DNA of 7,573 bases from Planctomycetota bacterium (GTDB taxonomy: Bacteria > Planctomycetota > Phycisphaerae > WQYP01): assembly GCA_021805585.1 (NCBI GenBank), contig JAJZEY010000473.1:1-7573 (forward strand), given 5' to 3'. Below are positions 1 through 6,111 of this stretch, one piece after another; the first letter of the stretch is position 1, and each line of letters starts with the position of its first letter. Under the pieces are notes generated by a model that saw only the letters and a list, made by a program, of their open reading frames with translations, searched no databases and was not told the DNA's origin. The position numbers and the translations under genes were made by a program.

Positions 1-303
1 CTGCTGCTCAATGCGCTTCAGGCGATGCCCGGTGGCGGGGATCTGATTATCCGCACCCATGTGGATAGTGCCAGTGTGTTTGTGGATATTTCCGATACCG
101 GAGTGGGTATCAGTCCGCAGGTTATGCCGCATCTGTTTGAAGCCTATTTTACCACAAAAAAGGGGGGCACCGGTCTGGGCCTGGCCACCACCCGCCGAAT
201 TATTGAAGAACATCAGGGGCATGTGCATGTCACCAGCGAACCGGGCCGTGGTACCAACTTCCGCCTGGAATTGCCTATGGATACCTCTTTGCCGGAGCTG
301 TAA
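1..303 (+). CDS. Sensor histidine kinase, C-terminal HATPase domain (5' partial)
   Basis: This is the last 100 residues of a two-component sensor kinase. The frame is open from base 1, so the gene begins upstream of the window. The ATP-binding (HATPase_c) domain shows its motifs in order: the N box LLLNALQAMP (Asn4, Mg-ATP coordination), the G1 box DTGVGI (Asp32), an F box around FEAYFTTK, and the G2 box GGTGLGLA (55-62). It ends with the usual PGRGTNFRLELP strand before the stop at 301-303. The sequence style resembles NtrB/AtoS/ZraS-like PAS kinases, whose usual partners are sigma-54-dependent response regulators; that subfamily is an inference from the N and F boxes only. The phosphoacceptor His and sensor region lie outside the window. 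No response regulator follows: the next gene is convergent, so a partner would be upstream or unlinked. Confidence 0.93.
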   Translation: MLLNALQAMPGGGDLIIRTHVDSASVFVDISDTGVGISPQVMPHLFEAYFTTKKGGTGLGLATTRRIIEEHQGHVHVTSEPGRGTNFRLELPMDTSLPEL

Positions 304-321
304 CACAGCGGACCTTTCACA

Positions 322-335
322 CGCCGGGGACGGCG
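322..335. terminator. Possible hairpin between convergent genes
   Basis: A perfect 5-bp stem (CGCCG/CGGCG) with the loop GGGA lies 18 bases after the kinase stop. There is no run of T directly behind it. Two AT-rich palindromes follow: 346-359 (ATATTT/AAATAT) and 364-376 (CCATTT/AAATGG), the latter spanning the stop of the convergent glycosyltransferase gene. Together they could end transcription from both sides, but none is a canonical intrinsic terminator. Confidence 0.3.
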
Positions 336-368
336 AACAATCATGATATTTAAAAATATGCGGCCATT

Positions 369-1649
369 TTAAATGGATGTCGTCGCCGAATGGTCCGGAT
401 GGTTGGCGGCGGGTGGAAGCGATGATTTGTGGCCCAGCCAGATAGCCGGCGCGGTGGCGGCGAATATAAACACCAGCGGCATGACCGGCACGCGGTAGCG
501 CACGGAGCCTAAAAAAATCGCGTGCATGGCCGTAAAATACAAAATGCCGATCAAAAGAATTCCCGCCGGGCCGCGCCAAGTCCCCAAAACCGGCAGGCCG
601 GCCAGCGCCAGAAGAAATATCGGCACGTACCAGACGCACAATAGCGCGTTGAGCCAGGGTCGTGAATAGCCGCGGGCATGCAACCAGGGCGACCAGGTGC
701 GGCCGATTTTTACGAAGGCCAGCCGGACCATGCGAAGCGGATGATCAAATACATCCGCAAACGCGCGGCGCGTCCAGGCGGTATCCCGCTGACCTTCGGG
801 AAGATTCTGAATCGCGGGCGGCCGCACAATGTCCGACTGCCGCGGTCCTCCGGTGGCACCGCTGTAAACCGATTCGTAAAGGCTGATTCCCTGAAGGGTG
901 GTGAAGCGGAAAAAATCCTGATGAAAAAGGTGATAGTTCCGGATCCACCAGGGCAGCAGAATCAGGGTCACAATCGCCATGGATGCCATCGCTCCGCCCA
1001 CCGCATGGCGCAACTGCGGTGAACGCCGATGTATCCAGATGATCCAGCCCAGCAACGGAAAAATGCTCAGGGCCGCTTCCGCGCGAACATAGACGCCTGT
1101 GGCAAAACAAATCGAAAACAATAGCCATCGCCACGCGCTGGCAGGCCGGCTTAGCAATTGAATCAGCAGCCAAAGCGACAGAACAAACAGCAGCATGAAA
1201 GGTATTTCCGTCAGGATGGCGGCGGAAAAGCCGACACACAGCGGATCCACGGCGGTGAACAGCGCCGCCAGAAGTCCAACGGCTGTCCCCATCGGCCGAC
1301 TGATGGCGAATACCACCAGCGATACCAGTGCTCCGAAAACCGCCTGAATAAGCAAGATAAGATGCAGATTCAATCCGCCCGCCAGGCCGACCGCCGCCAG
1401 AAAAACCGGATAGCCGGGCATGCGTTTGGCATACATTCCGGTGACACGGTAACTTTGGCCATGCAGAATGCGATGGGCCAGGGCCAGGTAGTCAACAGAA
1501 TCAGGCAGCATCATGGGATGCAGCCAGGCCAATGCCGCCCGCAGACCCAAGCCTGTAAAAAAAATAATTGCCAGCGCCCAAATAGCAAATTTGCCGTGCG
1601 TGCAGCGCATGTCGAACGCTTGCCACATTCGCGAGAGCCTGTTTGTCAT
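369..1649 (-). CDS. Polytopic GT-C type glycosyltransferase (GT39/ArnT-like, family uncertain)
   Basis: This is an integral membrane protein of 426 residues with about eleven hydrophobic segments, roughly at 21-43, 80-93, 96-117, 122-135, 142-167, 174-189, 193-207, 217-235, 331-354, 360-380 and 384-405. An acidic pair in the first extramembrane loop (PDSVDY, Asp50 and Asp53) is where GT-C enzymes keep their catalytic Asp. TEIP at 147-150, PWWIRNY at 233-239 and RYRVPVMPL at 384-392 are typical of PMT/ArnT-like transferases. These use polyprenyl-phosphate-linked sugars at the outer face of the inner membrane. The acceptor (protein, lipid A or other glycolipid) cannot be read from sequence. The start ATG at 1649 overlaps the tilS stop in the four bases ATGA (1646-1649), so translation is probably coupled to tilS. 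The tail after residue 406 is hydrophilic and His/Pro-rich. The class is fairly sure; the substrate is unknown. Confidence 0.85.
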   Translation of the reverse strand: MTNRLSRMWQAFDMRCTHGKFAIWALAIIFFTGLGLRAALAWLHPMMLPDSVDYLALAHRILHGQSYRVTGMYAKRMPGYPVFLAAVGLAGGLNLHLILLIQAVFGALVSLVVFAISRPMGTAVGLLAALFTAVDPLCVGFSAAILTEIPFMLLFVLSLWLLIQLLSRPASAWRWLLFSICFATGVYVRAEAALSIFPLLGWIIWIHRRSPQLRHAVGGAMASMAIVTLILLPWWIRNYHLFHQDFFRFTTLQGISLYESVYSGATGGPRQSDIVRPPAIQNLPEGQRDTAWTRRAFADVFDHPLRMVRLAFVKIGRTWSPWLHARGYSRPWLNALLCVWYVPIFLLALAGLPVLGTWRGPAGILLIGILYFTAMHAIFLGSVRYRVPVMPLVFIFAATAPAIWLGHKSSLPPAANHPDHSATTSI

Positions 1650-2818
1650 GCCATGGCCTTTCGGGTTGTGCCGCGAACCGCCGCGGGCCCGGGCTGCGGC
1701 TTTTTACCAAGCTTCGCGCCGGCCTTTAATTGCCGGGCTGCCGCCGGCTTAGCGGATTGCCGCCGGTGTGGGGCGGTTTGTTCGCCGCGGGAAATGCGCA
1801 CCACTCCGCGGCGCGATTCTATGTTCACAGGACCGGAAAATTGTTGACGAACCGCGTGCGGCGATTGGCGCATCTGGTTCAGCAATTCGGTCAGGATGGT
1901 GCCGGAAATGCGATCTTTTTTGCCACCCAGAACGGCAATTCCCTGCCGCAAGGCCATGGCCGCGACAATCGGAGATGCCGCAAGCAGTCGGTCGGCGTCA
2001 AGGTCCCATCCACGCGATCCTTTCCGCAGCAGGGACCGCCGTAACAGGTGGCGGCTGTGCCGCACCAGCAGGCGATGTGTGCCGCGCTGGCGGGCGGCCA
2101 TGTTCACCAGTACTTTACGAATACCGGGCTGATAACTCTCCAGCAGGGGAAGAAGCTCTACGCGAATGCGATTGCGCAAAAACCGCACATTTTGATTGCT
2201 TTGGTCTTCCCGCCACGAATAGCCGCGGCTTTGCAGCCAGTGCCGTAAGGCGGCGCGCGGCCAGCCAAGCAGTGGACGGACCAATTCAAGATTTCCAAGC
2301 CGACGACGCGGCCGAATCCCGGCCAGACCGCCGCTGCCCGCCCCGCGCATCAGACGCAAAAGGACGGTTTCCGCCTGGTCATCCGCGTGGTGGGCCATAG
2401 CCACAAGAGTGCACCGGCGTTTCCGCGCCATGGCTTGCAGTGCGGCAAGACGTGCCACGCGGGCGGTATTTTCACTTATTTGCGGTTGTCTCCCTGAAAG
2501 TGTGCCCCGGCGGACCGGCCATTTTAGCCGTCGCAGCTCCAGCGGCAGGCCCAGGCCTTTGGCGGTTCGGCGCACGAGGGCCTCATCCGAGCGGCTTTCG
2601 CGTCCCCGCAACCCATGATTCACGTGACCAACTATGAGCTTCCATTTCCAGAACCTGGACTGATTGACGCCATAAAGCAAATGTAGAAGCGCCATGGAAT
2701 CCGCCCCGCCCGAACAGGCCACTAAAATACGGCTTTGCGGCGCAAGCAGAGAATTTTTATGCAGAAACTGGTCGAGCTGTTGAATTAGGCCGGTGGGAGC
2801 GGGCATAATGGATTCCAT
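1646..2818 (-). CDS. tilS: tRNA(Ile)-lysidine synthetase TilS
   Basis: TilS attaches lysine to C34 of the CAU-anticodon tRNA-Ile using ATP. This switches the tRNA from Met/AUG to Ile/AUA decoding and is normally essential. The 390-residue protein shows the N-type PP-loop SGGADS (36-41), HVNHGLRG (65-72), AHHADDQAETVLLRLMRGAGSGGLAGI (142-168), and DQSNQNVRFLRNRIR (205-219), which is the tRNA-binding and lysine-site region of the family. After about residue 240 similarity fades. The last 45 residues are a basic Lys/Arg/Ala/Pro-rich tail, so the C-terminal domain of the long E. coli-type enzyme (432 residues) appears absent or degenerate. Start choice: ATG at 2818 or 2806. Neither has a good Shine-Dalgarno; 2806 has only a weak GGAA. 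The frame stays open to 3394, but that part is antisense to the divergent gene. It is the first gene of a two-gene unit with the downstream glycosyltransferase. Confidence 0.92.
   Translation of the reverse strand: MESIMPAPTGLIQQLDQFLHKNSLLAPQSRILVACSGGADSMALLHLLYGVNQSRFWKWKLIVGHVNHGLRGRESRSDEALVRRTAKGLGLPLELRRLKWPVRRGTLSGRQPQISENTARVARLAALQAMARKRRCTLVAMAHHADDQAETVLLRLMRGAGSGGLAGIRPRRRLGNLELVRPLLGWPRAALRHWLQSRGYSWREDQSNQNVRFLRNRIRVELLPLLESYQPGIRKVLVNMAARQRGTHRLLVRHSRHLLRRSLLRKGSRGWDLDADRLLAASPIVAAMALRQGIAVLGGKKDRISGTILTELLNQMRQSPHAVRQQFSGPVNIESRRGVVRISRGEQTAPHRRQSAKPAAARQLKAGAKLGKKPQPGPAAVRGTTRKAMA
2795..2799 (+). promoter_or_regulatory. Shine-Dalgarno GGGAG that decides the start at 2808
   Basis: GGGAG ends 8 bases before the ATG at 2808. 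This favours 2808 over the alternative in-frame ATGs at 2817 and 2820 and over the GTG at 2793. The site lies inside the antisense 5' end of tilS. Confidence 0.5.
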
Positions 2819-3617
2819 GATGTACAGATTCAAGTGTAACGGGAAACCCGCTCGGCTGCCACGATGGGCGGTCCGCCCCGCTGCGGCGGGGCGCAGCACC
2901 ACGTGGCTCGGTGGCTGCCTGCTTGTGCTGTACGGTGTTCTGGTTTGCAATGCGGTCAACGGCCAAAGCCTGAACTCGCTGCTCAACAATGCACAAAACG
3001 CCAAGTCCCCCGGCACAAAATTCGCGCCGGCCCAGGCCAATCCGTTTGCCCATGCGCACCAGGGGCTGGCCTTGGGCGTTCGCCGGGGAACGGTGGAATT
3101 AAGTGATGGCCGCGTTCTGACCGGAAAAATCTGGACGACGCTGCGCACGCCATTCCGTGTCTGGCTGGATCCTATTAAACAATACCGCGATATGGATATT
3201 CGCCTGATCAAGTCGATCCATGTCAAAATTATTCGCGCCCATCTGATTCGCCAGTGGCGCTGGCAGCAGGAGGGCAGCGATATAAAAGTGTATTCCGGCT
3301 TGACCAAGCCCCGGATCAGTTTTGCGTACCGTTTCACCATGTTAAATGGGAAGACCTTCACTGGAACACTCATTGCGCCACTGTATGTCCGCACAGCGCA
3401 CCACCGTTACAATCTGCTGATGTACAAACGCATCGAAGGAAAGCTGGGCGAAAGGCTCGGTGGAATTATTTATGTCAAAGCGGTGCATTTGCAGGTGACC
3501 CCGGCCATTCAACAGGCCGCCGCGCACATGACGCGAATTCTGCCGGTTGTGGACTGGCGGAAACTGATGAAGGGTGTGCATTTGACCAACAGCAGTGTGG
3601 ATAGTTCGATTCCCTGA
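2808..3617 (+). CDS. Secreted hypothetical protein with a duplicated motif
   Basis: I do not recognise a named family. The 269-residue product has a long basic N-region (residues 6-29, many Arg/Lys), then a hydrophobic stretch TTWLGGCLLVLYGVLVCNAV (31-50). A signal-peptidase-like site follows near NAVNG-QS (48-54), so export to the periplasm or anchoring in the membrane is likely. The mature part has two related halves. VELSDGRVLTGKI (96-108) is followed by TPFRVW and YRDMDIRLIKSIHV. FTMLNGKTFTGTLI (176-189) is followed by KRIEGKLGERLGGIIYVKAVHL. Between them is WRWQQEGSDIKVYSG (150-164). The halves look like a duplicated beta-rich unit. I have an impression of similar proteins in planctomycetes, but cannot verify it. 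The start at 2808 is chosen for its Shine-Dalgarno; starts at 2817 or 2820 would shorten the N-region. The gene is divergent from tilS with no intergenic space. Confidence 0.82.
   Translation: MDSMMYRFKCNGKPARLPRWAVRPAAAGRSTTWLGGCLLVLYGVLVCNAVNGQSLNSLLNNAQNAKSPGTKFAPAQANPFAHAHQGLALGVRRGTVELSDGRVLTGKIWTTLRTPFRVWLDPIKQYRDMDIRLIKSIHVKIIRAHLIRQWRWQQEGSDIKVYSGLTKPRISFAYRFTMLNGKTFTGTLIAPLYVRTAHHRYNLLMYKRIEGKLGERLGGIIYVKAVHLQVTPAIQQAAAHMTRILPVVDWRKLMKGVHLTNSSVDSSIP
2874..2893. repeat. GC-rich perfect inverted repeat inside the signal-peptide coding region
   Basis: CGCCCCGC (2874-2881) and GCGGGGCG (2886-2893) form an 8-bp perfect stem with the 4-base loop TGCG. The element encodes the Arg/Pro/Ala-rich part of the N-region (about VRPAAAGR) before the hydrophobic core. 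It may be a dispersed palindrome inserted into the gene start, or an mRNA hairpin limiting translation of the secreted protein. Confidence 0.55.
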
Positions 3618-3815
3618 TTTGTGTTTGAAAGAATGCGAAGTCGAATGCACATTTCAAACCTGGGATTTCAGATCAAACTTAAGACTTCAGCCTTCGGTTT
3701 TGACGTTTCAGTATTCAGCTTTTAGACCGATATTTGCAGGCCGGGAGGGGCGATTGATCGGATAGTGTCTTCACCTTTCAATGTGGCGCGTACGGGCGTA
3801 AACGGCGGGGGGGTA

Positions 3816-3838
3816 CCGGCGCTTTGGCCAAAGCCCGG
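3816..3838. repeat. Long palindrome upstream of ndk (operator, attenuator or terminator)
   Basis: The core GCTTTGGCCAAAGC (3821-3834) is a perfect 14-base palindrome. It is flanked by CCGG on both sides (3816-3819 and 3835-3838), with a single unpaired C at 3820. As RNA it would fold into a 9-bp stem with one bulge and a GGCC loop. As DNA it is a dyad typical of a dimeric repressor site. It lies 98 bases before the ndk start and about 30 bases before a possible -10 element. Confidence 0.45.
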
Positions 3839-3871
3839 CGGCTTCCGCTTTTCGCAAGGGCATTTTTCGCG

Positions 3872-3877
3872 TAAAAT
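3872..3877 (+). promoter_or_regulatory. Possible -10 element of the ndk operon
   Basis: TAAAAT matches the sigma-70 -10 consensus TATAAT at five of six bases. A -35 partner 17 bases upstream is poor (TTTTCG at 3849-3854). Transcription would start near 3884 and give a leader of about 50 bases before ndk. Tentative. Confidence 0.3.
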
Positions 3878-3935
3878 CAGGGACTGTAAAGGTCGGCGAC
3901 CGCCGGCGTAACCAAGTTTTGCAGCGGAGAAAAAA

Positions 3936-4406
3936 ATGCAACAAACGCTCATTATCCTCAAGCCCGATGCGGTGGGCCGAGGTCTTGTGGGAACCATTAT
4001 TTCACGGCTGGAAGCCAAGGGCCTGCAAATTGTAGCCATGAAGCTGACGCGCCTTACGCCAGCGCTGGCCGCCGATCATTATGCCGTGCATCAGGCCAGG
4101 CCGTTTTATCCTTCGCTGGTGAAATTCATGACCAGCGGGCCGGTCGTGCTGCTGGTGCTTCAGGGGAATAATGCAATTGACGTATCCCGAAAATTGATGG
4201 GGGCCACATTCGGGTTTAAGGCCGAACCGGGAACCATTCGCGGCGATTTCGGGCTTTCCAGCAGCTTTAATCTGATTCATGGCAGTGATTCTCCGGAAGC
4301 CGCGGCCGCGGAAATCAAACGGTTTTTCACGCCCGGTGAAATTCAGGAATATGCCCCGGCCTCCGCCGCGTGGGTGTATGATATGGATAGCGGCACGCCC
4401 CAATAG
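3936..4406 (+). CDS. ndk: Nucleoside diphosphate kinase
   Basis: Ndk transfers the gamma-phosphate of ATP to other NDPs through a phosphohistidine and so balances NTP and dNTP pools in the cytoplasm. The 156-residue protein is close to the family's usual 140-150. Visible signatures are LIILKPDAVGRGLVG at the N-terminus (Lys9), RPFYPSLV (55-62), the substrate-binding stretch PGTIRGDFG (98-106), and the active-site motif NLIHGSDS with catalytic His115. ExAxxEIxxFF follows it, as in typical bacterial enzymes. A ten-residue extension after WVY accounts for the extra length. GGAGA at 3926-3930 sits 5 bases before the ATG, a strong ribosome-binding site. It is the first gene of a probable ndk-cupin-cls unit; the cupin starts 38 bases after the ndk stop. 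Confidence 0.97.
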   Translation: MQQTLIILKPDAVGRGLVGTIISRLEAKGLQIVAMKLTRLTPALAADHYAVHQARPFYPSLVKFMTSGPVVLLVLQGNNAIDVSRKLMGATFGFKAEPGTIRGDFGLSSSFNLIHGSDSPEAAAAEIKRFFTPGEIQEYAPASAAWVYDMDSGTPQ

Positions 4407-4444
4407 ACCCCTGGTGCGGGCCGCCATTATTAGAAGGTATCCAC

Positions 4445-4810
4445 ATGATTGTTAAGACGGATTCGCAAATAGATTCCGCCCCGGTCACCATGGCCGGTGC
4501 GGCCAATGTGCGGATGCAAATGCTGCTGGGACCGGCGGAAAACTGCCCGAATTTCGCCATGCGAAAATTCACGGTCGCACCGGGCGGCCATACGCCCCAT
4601 CATCAGCATGATTACGAACATGAAGTTCTGGTGCTTGCCGGGCGAGGCGTGGCCATTGGTCCCGGCGGGGAAACCGCACTGCACCCGGGCGACGTGGTGT
4701 TTGTGCCCGCCAATGAAATGCATCAGTTTCAAAATCGATCCGATGCGGATTTTAAATTCATTTGTCTGGTTCCGGCCAGTGTACACAAGCCGGTGGACTG
4801 CGCACGCTGA
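4445..4810 (+). CDS. Small single-domain cupin protein
   Basis: This is a 121-residue single cupin barrel. Motif 1 is present from G47 (GGHTPHHQHDYEHEVLVLAG), with metal ligands most likely His53, His55 and Glu60. Motif 2 is GDVVFVPANEMHQFQN (82-97), with the fourth ligand His93. The full 3-His/1-Glu set is therefore intact and a bound divalent metal is likely. No DNA-binding domain or signal peptide is visible, so it is probably a soluble cytoplasmic protein. Small stand-alone cupins range from sugar-binding proteins to dioxygenases and isomerases, so the reaction cannot be named. AGAAGG at 4432-4437 precedes the ATG by 7 bases. It lies 38 bases after ndk and 38 bases before the cardiolipin synthase gene, on the same strand, which suggests cotranscription. 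A role in phospholipid metabolism is only a guess from position. Confidence 0.88.
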   Translation: MIVKTDSQIDSAPVTMAGAANVRMQMLLGPAENCPNFAMRKFTVAPGGHTPHHQHDYEHEVLVLAGRGVAIGPGGETALHPGDVVFVPANEMHQFQNRSDADFKFICLVPASVHKPVDCAR

Positions 4811-4848
4811 TTCACGCGAGCCGACGTGTGGGCGAATGGTGTTAACCA

Positions 4849-6060
4849 ATGGATGCCCAAATACCTGAACCACTTCACGCGCCGCCGGGAATCGACAATT
4901 CCGATGGCACCACCGTGCAAGTTGCCGGTCACGCATTGACACTATTTACCGAAGCGCCAAGGCTGTTTACCGCCATGCTCGCGGATATTCATTCCGCCCG
5001 GCATTGCATTTGGCTGGAAACCTATATTTTCGCCAATGACCAGAGCGGCCGCACCATTGCCGAAGCCCTTATGCAGCGAGCCCGCGACGGGCTGGATGTT
5101 CGTCTGCTGTTTGATGCCGTGGGCAGCCAGCGTACCGGAACGGAATTTTTTGCCGGATTAGCCGCCGCCGGCGTGAAAGTGCACGCCTATCACAGTGTAT
5201 GGGAAGCATTGCGGCGATTCTCCTTTTTCACCATTTTTAACCGGCGTGACCACCGCAAACTGCTGATTATCGATGACCGGTTCGCCTACTTCGGCGGCAT
5301 GAATATCGTGGACCATGGCCGCGATTTGCGCTTTCTGAATGTCGATGAACAGCAGGCCCCGACCACTGGCTGGCGCGATTTGCATATCCGGCTGGTCGGG
5401 CCGCAGCAAGCCGAGGTAGCCCAAAGCTTCGAACGTTCCTGGAGGCACGCCAAGCGCGAGCGTTTGTCCCGCCGGCCGAAGCGTTACCGCCGGGTCAAAC
5501 TTGCGGAGGGCGACGATTCCATTCATTTTTTTGACAGCGGTCCGGGGCTGAAATTCAGCCGCGGTCCACGTGTCTACCGCCATGTATTGCGGCGTTCCCG
5601 GAAGAATATTGTGATCGCAATGGCCTATTTTATTCCGGTGGGCAGGGTCATGGGGCAACTGCTGGCCGCGCGGCGGCGCGGCGTTCGGATGAGCATTATT
5701 TTGCCGGCAAGAACCGATGTTCTGATCGCGCAATATGCCTCGCGGCATCTTTACAAAAGACTCCTGCGGTCCGGCATTCGTCTTTTTGAACGCGACAATC
5801 GGGTCATGCACACCAAACTGCTGGTGGTGGACCGCCAGTGGTCCGTGATCGGGTCGTCCAATATGGACCCGCGCAGCCTCTGGATTAATCTGGAATTTCT
5901 GGCGGTGATCCGTTCGCGGAATTTCGCGCACGCCGTCCGCCGGATTTGCGGTTATGAAATGCGCCACAGTCGCCGGATTACCGCGGAATATCTTGCCCAC
6001 CGTTCCACCTGGCAGCGAATCGTTGATTTTCTTGCCTATACCATCCGCTGGTGGTTGTAA
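4849..6060 (+). CDS. Cardiolipin synthase, ClsB-like (phospholipase D superfamily)
   Basis: This is a 403-residue phospholipase D superfamily enzyme with two HKD catalytic motifs. The first is HRKLLIIDDRFAYFGGMN (His135, Lys137, Asp142). The second is HTKLLVVDRQWSVIGSSNMD (His321, Lys323, Asp328), followed by PRSLWINLE, a stretch characteristic of cardiolipin synthases. Bacterial Cls enzymes join phosphatidylglycerol to a second phospholipid at the inner membrane through a phosphohistidine intermediate. The length and the lack of N-terminal transmembrane helices match ClsB (E. coli, 413 residues) better than ClsA. The basic segment at 198-216 and the C-terminal FLAYTIRWWL could serve membrane contact. 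An in-frame TAA at 4843-4845 fixes the start at ATG 4849 or later. The ribosome-binding site is weak, so coupling to the cupin 38 bases upstream is plausible. The gene converges with kdsA. Confidence 0.92.
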   Translation: MDAQIPEPLHAPPGIDNSDGTTVQVAGHALTLFTEAPRLFTAMLADIHSARHCIWLETYIFANDQSGRTIAEALMQRARDGLDVRLLFDAVGSQRTGTEFFAGLAAAGVKVHAYHSVWEALRRFSFFTIFNRRDHRKLLIIDDRFAYFGGMNIVDHGRDLRFLNVDEQQAPTTGWRDLHIRLVGPQQAEVAQSFERSWRHAKRERLSRRPKRYRRVKLAEGDDSIHFFDSGPGLKFSRGPRVYRHVLRRSRKNIVIAMAYFIPVGRVMGQLLAARRRGVRMSIILPARTDVLIAQYASRHLYKRLLRSGIRLFERDNRVMHTKLLVVDRQWSVIGSSNMDPRSLWINLEFLAVIRSRNFAHAVRRICGYEMRHSRRITAEYLAHRSTWQRIVDFLAYTIRWWL

Positions 6061-6069
6061 ATTCATACA

Positions 6070-6108
6070 TCCGCCCGCGCGGACGGCCCGCGCCGCCAGC
6101 CCGTGGCG
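6070..6108. terminator. GC hairpin pair between convergent cls and kdsA
   Basis: The 51-base convergent gap holds two perfect short hairpins: TCCGC-CCGC-GCGGA (6070-6083) and CGCCA-GCCCG-TGGCG (6094-6108). Neither is followed by a T run on either strand, so this is a plausible but non-canonical bidirectional stop. Confidence 0.35.
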
Positions 6109-6111
6109 CAA

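Larger units (their letters stand above)
3618..3935. other. Intergenic region upstream of ndk with repeats and hairpins
   Basis: This 318-base stretch has no supported gene. It opens with an 8-bp inverted repeat (GTTTGAAA at 3623-3630, TTTCAAAC at 3652-3659). Four copies of TTCAG follow within 52 bases (3667, 3686, 3707, 3714). Then come a GC-rich tract with a run of seven G (3807-3813), a long palindrome (3816-3838), two copies of TTTTCGC (3849 and 3864), and a small hairpin CGGCG-AC-CGCCG (3894-3905) in the probable ndk leader. Minus-strand reading frame 3722-4039 crosses it, but it is low-quality and overlaps ndk. Confidence 0.6.

Noticed and set aside
745..1239. Second minus-strand frame inside the glycosyltransferase gene
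   Set aside because: It is the same strand shifted by one frame. The 426-residue frame has coherent membrane segments and motifs; this one does not.
1158..1847. Plus-strand frame of 229 codons
   Set aside because: It is antisense to the glycosyltransferase and tilS. Its product is Gln/Arg/Cys-rich low-complexity sequence typical of a shadow frame.
2819..3394. Upstream extension of the tilS frame by 192 codons
   Set aside because: The extension is antisense to the secreted-protein gene, has no TilS similarity, and the PP-loop sits at the normal distance from the 2818/2806 starts.
4430..4942. Minus-strand frame of 170 codons
   Set aside because: It is opposite the cupin and the start of cls. 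Its His/Arg-rich sequence mirrors the cupin histidine codons and shows no family.
5158..6111. Minus-strand frame of 317 codons
   Set aside because: It lies entirely opposite the cardiolipin synthase gene, which has both HKD motifs. The product shows no domain and no plausible ribosome-binding site.
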